DNA from: JBMNFI01 sp050949225
Lineage (GTDB): Bacteria; Bacillota; Dehalobacteriia; UBA4068
Assembly (NCBI GenBank): GCA_050949225.1
Contig: JBMNFI010000001.1
Span: 806,001 to 870,000, forward strand
Length of the DNA stretch: 64,000 bases
Direction: 5' to 3'
Within the stretch, counting starts at the first letter, position 1, and every line of letters begins with the position of its first letter. A program made the translations under genes and the position numbers. Below the pieces are notes generated by a model. It saw nothing but the letters and a program-made list of their open reading frames with translations, was not told the origin of the DNA and ran no database searches. This document shows, piece after piece, positions 29,549 to 38,836 of this stretch.

Positions 29549-32500
29549 ATGCCAAAAAGAGAAGATATACAAAAAATCCTCATAATCGGTTCCGGACCAA
29601 TTATTATTGGACAAGCCTGTGAATTTGATTACTCGGGGACACAAGCCTGCAAAGCGCTAAAAAAACTAGGCTATGAAATTGTACTGGTCAATTCTAATCC
29701 GGCGACCATTATGACTGACCCCTCTACTGCTGACATAACTTATATTGAGCCACTAAATGTTGAGCGTCTGACGGATATCATTGCCAAGGAGAGGCCAGAT
29801 GCTCTTTTGCCTAATCTGGGTGGACAGTCCGGGCTTAACCTATGCTCTGAGCTGGATAAGGCGGGTGTGCTTGACAAATATAATGTAGAGGTTATCGGCG
29901 TTAAAATAGATTCCATAGAAAAGGGAGAAGATCGCATTGCCTTTAAAAGGACTATGGATAAGTTGGGGCTTGAAATGGCCCGCTCTCTACCGGCATACAC
30001 TTTGCAAGAGGCCAAACAAATCGCCGCACAGCTGGGATATCCCCTAGTCATTCGCCCTGCATACACCATGGGTGGGGCCGGGAGCGGCCTGGTACATGAT
30101 GAGCAGGAACTTATCACCGTTGTCAATCGCGGCCTGGCCGCCTCTTTGGTTGGTCAAGTGCTGGTCGAAGAATCCATACTGGGCTGGGAAGAATTGGAAT
30201 TAGAAGTAGTGCGTGATGCCAAAGGCAAAATGATCACCGTCTGCTTTATTGAAAATATTGATCCTGTTGGCGTACATACGGGGGATTCTTTTTGCTCTGC
30301 CCCTATGCTGACTATTTCATCAGAACTGCAAAAAGAGCTGCAAAGACAAGCTTACAAAATTGTCGAGGAAATTGAAGTCATCGGTGGCACCAATGTGCAA
30401 TTTGCCCATGATCCACAAAGCGGGCGAATCATCGTAATCGAAATTAACCCACGCACCTCCCGATCCTCCGCTTTAGCCTCTAAGGCTACCGGCTTTCCTA
30501 TTGCACTGGTCTCCTCAATGCTGGCAGCGGGACTGACTTTGGATGAAATCCCTTGTGGGAAATTTGGAAATTTAGCTAAATACATTCCCGACAGCGATTA
30601 TGTTGTAATCAAATTTGCCCGCTGGGCCTTCGAAAAATTTAAACAGGCTGATGATGTATTAGGAACTCAAATGAAAGCTGTTGGTGAGGTTATGAGCATT
30701 GGAAAAACCTATAAAGAAGCTCTGCAAAAAGCTATCCGCAGTTTAGAAAATGGCCGCTACGGCTTAGGGCAAATTAACCATTTAGAAAAAAAATCTTTGA
30801 CTGAAGTATTGCAACTGCTTGAGCAGCCAACCAGCCAAAGACAGTTTGTCATGTATCAGGCCTTAAAAAAGGGTGCCACTGTTGAAAAACTCCATCAGTT
30901 GACTAAAATTAAAAAATGGTTTATCGAACAAATGGCTGAGCTGGTCAAAACAGAACAAGCCATTGAATCTGCCAAAGGACAATTTTCTTTAGAACTACTG
31001 ACACAAGCTAAAAAAGAAGGTTTTTCTGATAGATATCTGGCTCAACTGTCCGACTGCAGTGAAGAAACAATCCGCAACAAACGGCAAAAAGCCGGTATCA
31101 ATCAGGGTTATGGAGCCATCCATGTCAGCGGCAGCGAAAACTCCTGCTACTATTACTCAAGCTATCATATCCCACCCTCACCACCTCGTCCAAGCGGTAA
31201 ACGCGTTATCGTTTTAGGCAGCGGTCCTAATAGAATTGGGCAAGGTATCGAGTTTGACTATTGCTGCGTTCATGCCTCCTTTGCCTTAAAAGAATTAGGA
31301 ATCGAAACTATTATGATCAACTGTAACCCGGAAACGGTTTCCACCGATTATGATACCTCGGATATCTTATACTTTGAACCACTAACCATGGAAGATGTTT
31401 TAAGTATTTATCATCGAGAACAACCATTGGGAATTATTAGTCAATTTGGTGGACAAACACCTTTGAATTTGGCTAATGATTTAAAAGCTGCCGGAGTGAA
31501 TGTTTTAGGGACCAGTCCCCATTCCATCGATCTGGCAGAGGATCGTGATCGCTTCCGGGAAATCATGGATGAATTGGAAATACCCATGCCACCCTCTGCT
31601 ATGGCGGTTTCTACAGATGAAGCGATACAAGCTGCTAAAGATATTGGTTATCCCTTAATGCTTAGACCCTCCTATGTTCTGGGTGGTCGCGGCATGAAAA
31701 TAGTCCATGAAGAACAGGCGCTTTTGACATACATGAAAGAAGCTATAGATATCACTCCGGAAAGACCAATCTTGATTGACCGCTTTTTGGGCAATGCCTT
31801 AGAATGTGAGGCAGATGCAATCGCCGATGGAAACCATGTTTTTGTCCCGGCAGTCATGGAGCATATTGAACTAGCCGGTGTACACTCGGGGGACTCCTCC
31901 TGCGTTTTGCCGTCTGTTAATATCTCCCCTCAGCATTTAGAAATTATAAATACCTACACGCAAAAAATCGCCAGTGCTCTGGATGTCAAGGGCTTAATGA
32001 ACATGCAATATGCAATTTGCGAAGACACTGTCTATGTTTTAGAAGCTAATCCACGCGCCTCGCGTACGGTACCAATTATTTCTAAAGTCTGTAATATTGG
32101 CATGGTCTCTCTAGCCACGCAAATTATTACAGAAAGCATTCATCAACAACCCTGTCATCTGGAACAAATGAAGAAAAAACATATTCCCTACTACGGAGTT
32201 AAGGAGGCTGTCTTTCCTTTTAATATGTTTCCTGAGGTAAACCCCATACTCGGTCCGGAGATGCGCTCGACCGGCGAAGTAATGGGGCTAGCCCCCACCT
32301 TTGGAGAAGCCTTTTTTAAGGCTCAGGAAGCGGCCAAAAACGATCTGCCCTTGACCGGCACGGTCCTTTTCAGTGTTAAACAAAGAGACAAAGAAGAAAT
32401 AGTAGAAATCGCTGATAATTTTCATAAATTAGGCTTTAAAATTGTCGCTACCGATAAAACAAAGACAAAATTAACGGAAGCCGGCATACCTTGCCAAATA

Positions 32501-32761
32501 ATTAATAAACTTCATGAAGGCAGTCCGCACATCATTGATGCTATTAGTGAAGGCAAAATTGATATCATTATTAACTCTACCAGCGATACCAGTGATAGCA
32601 TTTACGATGGCAGCTATATTTGCAAATCAGCCATCAAATATAATATTTCTTATATCACAACCATGGCTGCCGCCAGGGCCGCAGCTTTGGGCATTAAGGC
32701 TCAAAAAGGGAAGGCCTATTCGTTGTCCTCCCTACAAGCTTATCATCAGCAATTAAGATAA
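29549..32761 (+). CDS. carB: Carbamoyl-phosphate synthase large subunit
   Basis: 1070 residues, full length. Two homologous ATP-grasp halves: carboxyphosphate domain (start KILIIGSGPIIIGQ) and carbamoyl-phosphate domain (start VIVLGSGPNRIGQG at about residue 555), then an MGS-like allosteric domain (last about 130 residues). Metal/ATP motifs EINPRTSRSSALASKATG and LEANPRASRTVPIISKV are intact. The first half has GVHTGDSFCSAPMLTI and IKFARWAFEKF, a variant I associate with a Clostridia-type CarB. ATG 29549 follows AAGGAG; upstream ATG frames cross the terminator and are rejected. carA is not adjacent, so the glutaminase partner must be elsewhere. Confidence 0.93.
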   Translation: MPKREDIQKILIIGSGPIIIGQACEFDYSGTQACKALKKLGYEIVLVNSNPATIMTDPSTADITYIEPLNVERLTDIIAKERPDALLPNLGGQSGLNLCSELDKAGVLDKYNVEVIGVKIDSIEKGEDRIAFKRTMDKLGLEMARSLPAYTLQEAKQIAAQLGYPLVIRPAYTMGGAGSGLVHDEQELITVVNRGLAASLVGQVLVEESILGWEELELEVVRDAKGKMITVCFIENIDPVGVHTGDSFCSAPMLTISSELQKELQRQAYKIVEEIEVIGGTNVQFAHDPQSGRIIVIEINPRTSRSSALASKATGFPIALVSSMLAAGLTLDEIPCGKFGNLAKYIPDSDYVVIKFARWAFEKFKQADDVLGTQMKAVGEVMSIGKTYKEALQKAIRSLENGRYGLGQINHLEKKSLTEVLQLLEQPTSQRQFVMYQALKKGATVEKLHQLTKIKKWFIEQMAELVKTEQAIESAKGQFSLELLTQAKKEGFSDRYLAQLSDCSEETIRNKRQKAGINQGYGAIHVSGSENSCYYYSSYHIPPSPPRPSGKRVIVLGSGPNRIGQGIEFDYCCVHASFALKELGIETIMINCNPETVSTDYDTSDILYFEPLTMEDVLSIYHREQPLGIISQFGGQTPLNLANDLKAAGVNVLGTSPHSIDLAEDRDRFREIMDELEIPMPPSAMAVSTDEAIQAAKDIGYPLMLRPSYVLGGRGMKIVHEEQALLTYMKEAIDITPERPILIDRFLGNALECEADAIADGNHVFVPAVMEHIELAGVHSGDSSCVLPSVNISPQHLEIINTYTQKIASALDVKGLMNMQYAICEDTVYVLEANPRASRTVPIISKVCNIGMVSLATQIITESIHQQPCHLEQMKKKHIPYYGVKEAVFPFNMFPEVNPILGPEMRSTGEVMGLAPTFGEAFFKAQEAAKNDLPLTGTVLFSVKQRDKEEIVEIADNFHKLGFKIVATDKTKTKLTEAGIPCQIINKLHEGSPHIIDAISEGKIDIIINSTSDTSDSIYDGSYICKSAIKYNISYITTMAAARAAALGIKAQKGKAYSLSSLQAYHQQLR

Positions 32762-33075
32762 TATTATTACCTATGATAATATCACAAGCATAAACAAGCG
32801 ATATTATCCGGTCCCTCCCCTTATTTACCTCCTGCAAAGTATTTTAGGATACTTTATTATAATAAATATTGACATAAACATAAAAAAGGGCTACAATAAG
32901 GAAGGAATAAGAAATTCTTTTATAAGCATAAATAATTCTGCTTCTTTTACATATTGATCCTCTCTTTGATAATTTAATAGGTTCAAAGGCTACAGGCTGA
33001 AAGGTATATGCATGTAGTTTTGATATATTGTCTTAACAGACAAAAATAAATATATTTTTAGGAGGTCGTACTAAT
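32762..33075 (+). other. Intergenic region with promoter and leader of the aminotransferase
   Basis: 314 bp after carB. It holds the promoter at 32869-32897 and a leader of about 170 nt with a small TTGTCT-TAAC-AGACAA hairpin shortly before the ribosome site. I recognise no known riboswitch, and no clear carB terminator. Confidence 0.5.
32869..32897 (+). promoter_or_regulatory. Promoter of class III aminotransferase
   Basis: TTGACA (32869-32874), 17-bp spacer, TACAAT (32892-32897). Expected start near 32904. Confidence 0.8.
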
Positions 33076-34428
33076 ATGGTAGATGCAACAAAAGTATATC
33101 CAGGGTTTTTGACGGTTGATGAAGTTTTGAGCATGAAAACCAAAGAAGATAGAGATTTAGCTATCGAATTACAGCTCAAACATAATAACCAGTACAGAAC
33201 CCAAGCTGGTTTGGACATTGGTGCTTCCGATGTTGTTTTTAAAGCAGAAGGTGCTTATTTCTGGGATTATGAAGGCAATAAACACTTAGACTTTATTGGC
33301 TCCGTTGGTCCAGCCCTTATGGGTCTGAATAACCCCTTCGTAGTGGAATCTGTCAAAAAATATCTTGACTGCAAGTTTATGACAATGGATCCACTGATGA
33401 TTCACCAAACTACTGCTGCCTTTTCTCACAACATGGCTCTGATCACTCCTGAGCTGACCAGAACTGTTATCTGTTGTGGTGGTGCAGAAGCTAACGAAAC
33501 TCTGTTAAAAATGTTGAAAATTGCTGCCTACAGAACCAAAAAAGGTAAATCCAGAATGCTTACAACCATTAATGCATTCCATGGTAAAACAGCAGCTACT
33601 GTTAACCTCGGTGGTAAAGCAAAATGGCGTCAATATCAAGGTCCAGACCTTCCAGGTCACGTTCACGTTCCTTATGGCGACTGGAAAGCTGCTGAAGAAG
33701 AACTGAAAAAAGGCGATATCATTGCTTTCTTGGCTGAACCTATTCAAGGTGAAGGCGGCATCGTTGTTCCTCCAGATGACTATCTACCAAAAATGAGAGA
33801 ATTATGTGACAAATATGACGCATATTTCTGCTTAGACGAAGTTCAAGCTGGCACAGGTAGAACCGGTTATTATTGGGCACACCAATATTATGAAGGCCTG
33901 GTTCCTGATGCATTCTCATTTGCTAAAGGTATGTCTGATGCTCTTATCCCTGTTGGCGGTATCCAAGCTAAAGATGAATTGTATATGGCTGCTTATGGCT
34001 CTGAAGAAACTGCTTTCTTCCACACTGCAACTTATCAAGACAACCAAGTTTCCGGTATTACTGCTTTAGCAGTATTGCAATACATGGTTGAAAACGATAT
34101 TCCTGCATTGATCAGAGAAAACAGTAAGTACATCATCGATGGACTAAACAAACTTCAAGCTAAATATCCTAACGTTCTTAAAGGTATCCGTGGCCGCGGC
34201 TACATGTTAGGTATGGAATTTGGTGCAAACAAAGCTGGCGAATACTACACAGTTCCTGTATGCGCAGTTCTGGCTAACAAATACAGAGTCCACACCATGT
34301 TCTCCATCAATGATGAAAGAATTTGTCGTTGCTATCCAAACGTTGCTGCAACTACAGAAGACTTTGACTGGTTCCTCAGAGATCTGGAAAACTCCATCAA
34401 AGACGTTGTTGCTGACATGGGTGAATAG
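33076..34428 (+). CDS. Class III PLP-dependent aminotransferase
   Basis: 450 residues of the acetylornithine/4-aminobutyrate aminotransferase fold. GGAEANETLLKML contacts PLP phosphate, LDEVQAGTGRTG holds the PLP-binding Asp, and the Schiff-base Lys is in FAKGMSDALIPVGG. The sequence fits no single named substrate group; omega-amino acids, diamines or ornithine are possible. ATG follows AGGAGG. Codons are strongly biased to GGT, GTT, GCT and AAA, unlike the mixed usage of the neighbours, which suggests very high expression. It has its own strong promoter and terminator, so it is a single-gene unit between carB and the aldehyde oxidoreductase. Confidence 0.88.
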   Translation: MVDATKVYPGFLTVDEVLSMKTKEDRDLAIELQLKHNNQYRTQAGLDIGASDVVFKAEGAYFWDYEGNKHLDFIGSVGPALMGLNNPFVVESVKKYLDCKFMTMDPLMIHQTTAAFSHNMALITPELTRTVICCGGAEANETLLKMLKIAAYRTKKGKSRMLTTINAFHGKTAATVNLGGKAKWRQYQGPDLPGHVHVPYGDWKAAEEELKKGDIIAFLAEPIQGEGGIVVPPDDYLPKMRELCDKYDAYFCLDEVQAGTGRTGYYWAHQYYEGLVPDAFSFAKGMSDALIPVGGIQAKDELYMAAYGSEETAFFHTATYQDNQVSGITALAVLQYMVENDIPALIRENSKYIIDGLNKLQAKYPNVLKGIRGRGYMLGMEFGANKAGEYYTVPVCAVLANKYRVHTMFSINDERICRCYPNVAATTEDFDWFLRDLENSIKDVVADMGE

Positions 34429-34464
34429 TAGACTGAAAAGTAGGATATTCATCACAAGATTATC

Positions 34465-34496
34465 AAAAAGAGAGAGCCCTAGGCTCTCTCTTTTTT
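34465..34496 (+). terminator. Terminator of the aminotransferase
   Basis: AAAAAGAGAGAGCC pairs with GGCTCTCTCTTTTT around a CTA loop, followed by T6. Confidence 0.9.
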
Positions 34497-34500
34497 ACTA

Positions 34501-34543
34501 AAAAACAAGACCTCCTTAACTTTAAAAGGGAGGTCTTGTTTTT
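34501..34543 (-). terminator. Terminator of the aldehyde:ferredoxin oxidoreductase
   Basis: Perfect 15-bp stem AAAAACAAGACCTCC/GGAGGTCTTGTTTTT with a 13-nt loop, followed by T6 on the minus strand, 35 bp after the AOR stop. Tail to tail with the aminotransferase terminator. Confidence 0.9.
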
Positions 34544-34577
34544 AATTATTATTATTTTAATTATTGACAGAACACAA

Positions 34578-36452
34578 CTACTTATCAGGAAGAGCATTAA
34601 CCAGATCAGCAATCTCTTTTGGAATAGCTAATCTTTCTAAGATTTCTTCTTTCAAGCAACCATTATTTTTTAAGCCGCGCTCTACATAATATTCCTTAAC
34701 CATTTCATCAATAGGAGGCTCTACACCATCCATGGGGCCACCAATGACAGGTGTTTTGAGACGCTTGGGCAAGGTATCCTCTTTTTCATCAGCTCCCCAA
34801 ATGTTGGAAAGACAGCGTTTGAGTGCAAAGATACGTTCACCGGTTTCCATCATGCTGTCAACGTCATAATCAAAGCCCGTAGTGGCATTAACAGAATCTA
34901 TTACATCATCAACGGAATAAGGAACACCGCCGAAACAACAAATAGAAGCAGACGTATTAGTAAAAGCACCAAAATCTTGACATATCTTAGCAGTTTTAGC
35001 CTTGCCATCTGCAGTCGGTGGCGGCGTTTGCTCACCGATCAATTTTGCAACATCCACTATGCCCAACTGAGAAAACAAGGTGGGGGTCAAAACGTGGCTG
35101 GCACCAACGCTACCTGTAGCATATTCAATACCCAAAGCCCATACTAAACGAGGATCATGGAAGGGTGCAGGGAAACCCTTAACATCAGTCCTGGTGTCAT
35201 TAGCGGCGGGATCAAGTGTGTCAGCAAATTGACGCATACCTTCTCCCAAACGTTTACCAAAGCCCTCACGTTCACCAACCATTTTTACTAATTCAACAAT
35301 CAGTTCGGGGTTACCCCATTCCAGCTTTAAGCCATCGGTATCAGCATCGGTTAAATAACCCTTTTCATAACACTCAATGGCCATAGCAATCACTGCACCC
35401 ACAGCAATCGTATCCATACCATAGCGGTTGCAAAGCTCATTACATTTAATAATACAAGCTTGTTTATCTACAAGCACCAAACTGCCAAAAGCCGCAGCCG
35501 TTTCATATTCCGGACCGGCACCTTTATCAATATCATAGATACCTTCATCCTTAATTTCAACCTGACGCTTGCATGCCACGGGACAGCCAAAGCAAGTTCC
35601 GCTACCAGTCGCATAATGCTCAGTCATATAGTTGGCACCAATAGTATCAGCACCGTCGAATTTGCCCCATTGCCAGTTTTTAGTAGGCAGATCACCGGCA
35701 TCTTTACCAGCCTCCACACCAGAGATACTGCCCACAGATGAAAGAGCACCAACAAAAGGATGTTCCTTTTGCTTTGCTACTAACTCTTTTTTAAGTTCTC
35801 TCAGGCGATCCATATCAAAACCCGTAAATTTAGCTGCCTTTCCTTTTACAGAAATAGCTTTGAGTTTTTTCGAACCCATAACAGCGCCAATACCACCACG
35901 ACCGAAGAAATTATGGGTGCTGGCAACGATTGCCGCTGTATTAGCTAGTTTTTCCCCATTAGGACCGATGCAAACAGCGCGCCCCTCCGGCTTTAATTTT
36001 TCAAGGACTTCATAGGTGTCCTTGCCCCATAAATCCTCAGCAGAAACGAGCTCAACTTGATCATCATTAATAATTAAACGAACCGGTTTATCAGAGGCAC
36101 CAACTAAAACAATTGCATCATAGCCGGCTTTTTTTAATTCCGGAGCAAAAAACCCTCCGGCATTGGCCTCACCCCAATAAGTGGTCAAGGGTGAACGAGA
36201 AACGACAGCAAAACGGCTTGAAGCAGGGATTGGACTAGCGGCCAAAGGTCCGGTAATAAAGATTAGCGGATTATCCGGGGAAAGCGGATCAATATTTGCA
36301 ATGTCTTTGCCTTTACAAGCTTCAACATACAAAATTGCACCCAAACCAGATCCACCCAAATAAGCTTTAGCCATCTCAGCAGAAAGAGGCTCTGTACTTA
36401 TTTGACCGGAAGTCAAATCAACTTTTAAAATTTTTCCAGAATAACCATACAT
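34578..36452 (-). CDS. Aldehyde:ferredoxin oxidoreductase (tungsten, AOR family)
   Basis: 624 residues, usual AOR length. N-terminal domain binds the bis-pterin cofactor (GYSGKILKVDLTSGQ, ITGPLAASPIPASSRFAVVSRSP, GRGGIGAVMGSKKLKAI). The 4Fe-4S ligands are in GTCFGCPVACKRQVE with a fourth Cys later in SASICCFGG. AOR enzymes oxidise aldehydes to acids with ferredoxin, or reduce acids. ATG follows GGAGGG. It is convergent with the aminotransferase, whose reaction could yield an aldehyde or semialdehyde, a tempting but unproven link. The MoaD-like gene and a transporter follow upstream on the same strand. Confidence 0.93.
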   Translation of the reverse strand: MYGYSGKILKVDLTSGQISTEPLSAEMAKAYLGGSGLGAILYVEACKGKDIANIDPLSPDNPLIFITGPLAASPIPASSRFAVVSRSPLTTYWGEANAGGFFAPELKKAGYDAIVLVGASDKPVRLIINDDQVELVSAEDLWGKDTYEVLEKLKPEGRAVCIGPNGEKLANTAAIVASTHNFFGRGGIGAVMGSKKLKAISVKGKAAKFTGFDMDRLRELKKELVAKQKEHPFVGALSSVGSISGVEAGKDAGDLPTKNWQWGKFDGADTIGANYMTEHYATGSGTCFGCPVACKRQVEIKDEGIYDIDKGAGPEYETAAAFGSLVLVDKQACIIKCNELCNRYGMDTIAVGAVIAMAIECYEKGYLTDADTDGLKLEWGNPELIVELVKMVGEREGFGKRLGEGMRQFADTLDPAANDTRTDVKGFPAPFHDPRLVWALGIEYATGSVGASHVLTPTLFSQLGIVDVAKLIGEQTPPPTADGKAKTAKICQDFGAFTNTSASICCFGGVPYSVDDVIDSVNATTGFDYDVDSMMETGERIFALKRCLSNIWGADEKEDTLPKRLKTPVIGGPMDGVEPPIDEMVKEYYVERGLKNNGCLKEEILERLAIPKEIADLVNALPDK

Positions 36453-36571
36453 AAAAATACCCTCCTCTTCTCATTTTTTATTTTTAGCCTTGCGGCTTAA
36501 AACGTTAACTATTACATGTTGAGTAAAAAAGAACTGCACTATGCACAAAATCCTGAAATAAAACATTTTAT

Positions 36572-36595
36572 TCAAGAAAGTAGCAGCTTTCTTGA
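36572..36595. terminator. Inverted repeat between MoaD-like gene and AOR
   Basis: TCAAGAAAG and its exact complement with a 6-nt loop. On the minus strand it is followed by AATAAAATGTTTT, a mediocre T tract, about 130 bp after the MoaD-like stop. Possibly a partial terminator. Confidence 0.45.
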
Positions 36596-36724
36596 GTAAA
36601 TAATTTATTATTTAAAGATAATATATCCTATTTATGAAGATTCTATAAACTTGTGCGCATTCCCTCCCATAATAAAAATAAACATATTGTATATTTCGGA
36701 AGTTTCAAAAATTATCCTAAAATT

Positions 36725-36994
36725 CTAGCCGGCAATAGAAAAGGGGAAAATTGCCACAAAATCACCATCTTTGATATCCATCTTTACAAAATCCCGGCTC
36801 AACATCGTTGAACCACCATTAATTCTCACAAAACAAATCTCCTTTTTCGGCACACCAATCTCCTCCAAAAGAAACTGTCCCGTAACAGAAGGTAATTGAT
36901 TTTCATAACTAATACAGTTATTGGCATCCAAAGGCAGTGTAAGTTTTTCCTGATGCAATGTCCATGGTTCCCTTAATTCAATTTTGATAACCAT
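36725..36994 (-). CDS. MoaD/ThiS-like beta-grasp protein
   Basis: 89 residues with a ubiquitin-like beta-grasp pattern (IKIELREPWTL, GVPKKEICFVRINGG, MDIKDGDFVAIFPFSIAG). Proteins of this type beside AOR genes are thought to donate sulfur for the tungstopterin cofactor. The C-terminus ends Ala-Gly, not the Gly-Gly that is adenylated and thiocarboxylated in MoaD and ThiS, so function is uncertain. ATG follows GGAGGGG. It is 272 bp upstream of AOR on the same strand. Confidence 0.75.
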   Translation of the reverse strand: MVIKIELREPWTLHQEKLTLPLDANNCISYENQLPSVTGQFLLEEIGVPKKEICFVRINGGSTMLSRDFVKMDIKDGDFVAIFPFSIAG

Positions 36995-37151
36995 GCAAAC
37001 CCCTCCTGTTTATAACCAGCATCTATATTTTACCTGTAAAAAAGACTTCTGTCAACATGCTCATCTTTTAAGGCGCAATCTCTGAAATGGACAAAATGGT
37101 TTTGGCAAATAATCTACAAAATTTTATCCAATATGGCCAACCGACAAATAA

Positions 37152-37185
37152 AAAGACCCGGCTAAGTAAGCTTAGCCGGGTCTTT
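37152..37185 (-). terminator. Terminator of the LctP-family permease
   Basis: Perfect 15-bp stem AAAGACCCGGCTAAG/CTTAGCCGGGTCTTT with a TAAG loop, T5 following on the minus strand, 19 bp after the permease stop. Confidence 0.93.
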
Positions 37186-37204
37186 ATAAACATCTACATA
37201 CTTT

Positions 37205-38836
37205 TTAATGATATGGGTTAGCGTTAGGATCAATAGCAATGGAAGATCCTACCTCAACAGGCATCGCTTGACAGAAGATAATCGTCAAAATGATAACCGC
37301 GATCAACAACATCACAGCAATCTTGAACGTCTTCTTCAAAACGAGAGCCTCTTCACCAATAGCATCAATAGTAGCGGCAGCATTTTGCAACTTGGCTGGC
37401 GAAATAACACTAGCCAAACCACCTGCGATACCCGTGGCTGCAGTTAAAACCAGAGTATTTAAGCCAAGCATATCACCGGTTTGAATATTATATTGCGCAA
37501 ACATTGCCAAAGCAGAAGCCTCCGAAGAGGTAACAAAACCACCGAACATACCCAAAGGTGCAACAATAATTGGATATAAAGCACCAAAGGCATCAGCTGA
37601 AACCGTGGCCAGAACAAAGATCATATTATTTGTTTGTTCTATCAAAGAGAAAGTACCATCAGCCATAATTTCATAACCGGTGTAGTTCATCAAAAGGCCT
37701 AATGCAAAGAAGACCATAGTTGCGATACCCGGTTTAGGAGCACGTCTACCCCATTTTTTCATTGTTTCACTAAGTTGTGCCCTAGTAGGACGAAGAACAA
37801 TAAAGGAAAGGAACGTACTGATTAGTACCCAGAAGTAAGCATTGTACAGAGGACGTAATTTAACTTGCGCACCGCCTACAACAGAAACAGCAGTTTCCAA
37901 CTTAACAAATAAGAGATTTTTGATCGGAGGAATGAAAGCTACACATAGCAAAATCACGATCAAAATCAACCAAGGAGAAAGAGCTTTCGCTAAAGACATA
38001 CCCTTTTCAATTTCTTTATCTTCTTCGCTTAAAACAGAACGGTCAATAACAACACTTTTTTTAGCCTTAAGGTAGATAACCATGGAGACAATAGATGCCA
38101 AACCTGCAATAACACCTGTCAAAACAATAGCAGATTCCAAAGCAGGAATATGAGCAATCGCAAAAGCAGTAAAACCAGCTACTAAACCGGTAATTAAAGC
38201 AGCGAGGAAGCCTTTTTTAACCATTTTGGCGCCGCCGACTAAAACAAACATACCAAAACAAATCATGGTCGAAACAACAGGTAAGAACATGGAGAACACT
38301 TTAGCGGCCTCAACCAAAGGAACACCTGTTAAGTCGACATAAGTCATTAACGGAGCTGCCAACATTGAATAAGTACATAAGGCATCAAAACCAATTGCGG
38401 GTAAGGCAATACAAAGCATATTGGAATAGCCTAAGCTTTTCATGATTGGCGGCAAAACAGAAACCGGAGTCGCACCAACAGATACCAAGGTAGTACCAGC
38501 ACCCAAGTTGAGCATCATAATTTGAGCTTCCTGATTATTGGGAGCCAAGGTTTTTAGGAATACAGCCACCCTTTTGATGCAGCCGGTCGATTCCATAAAG
38601 GAAACCTGTAAAATAGAGAAAATAACCATGATCGAAATTGGGAATGAGGTAAGTAAACCATGAATACTGGCCCTCATACCAACTTCAATAGAAGTATTAA
38701 ATACTACTAAAGAAATAACAATCGCAACTGCCCAACCGATAACTGCGCACCAAAGTGTAGGAACTTTAAAGACCAACAGCAATACCGCGACAATAATAAT
38801 CGGCAGGAGAGTCATAATAGTAAGAAACCCTAACAT
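37205..38836 (-). CDS. L-lactate permease (LctP) family transporter
   Basis: 543-residue polytopic protein with 12 or more hydrophobic segments. Typical LctP features are GASIHGLLTSFPIS-like N-terminal repeats, AGTTLVSVGATPVSVLPP, and the late APLGMFGGFVTSSEASALAMFAQ and SPAKLQNAAATI stretches. The family imports lactate, glycolate or related 2-hydroxy acids with protons. ATG 38836 (MLGFLTIMTLL) follows GGAGGG; 38 extra upstream codons are rejected. It lies next to AOR and a MoaD-like gene, so it may carry their substrate or product (inference). Confidence 0.85.
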   Translation of the reverse strand: MLGFLTIMTLLPIIIVAVLLLVFKVPTLWCAVIGWAVAIVISLVVFNTSIEVGMRASIHGLLTSFPISIMVIFSILQVSFMESTGCIKRVAVFLKTLAPNNQEAQIMMLNLGAGTTLVSVGATPVSVLPPIMKSLGYSNMLCIALPAIGFDALCTYSMLAAPLMTYVDLTGVPLVEAAKVFSMFLPVVSTMICFGMFVLVGGAKMVKKGFLAALITGLVAGFTAFAIAHIPALESAIVLTGVIAGLASIVSMVIYLKAKKSVVIDRSVLSEEDKEIEKGMSLAKALSPWLILIVILLCVAFIPPIKNLLFVKLETAVSVVGGAQVKLRPLYNAYFWVLISTFLSFIVLRPTRAQLSETMKKWGRRAPKPGIATMVFFALGLLMNYTGYEIMADGTFSLIEQTNNMIFVLATVSADAFGALYPIIVAPLGMFGGFVTSSEASALAMFAQYNIQTGDMLGLNTLVLTAATGIAGGLASVISPAKLQNAAATIDAIGEEALVLKKTFKIAVMLLIAVIILTIIFCQAMPVEVGSSIAIDPNANPYH

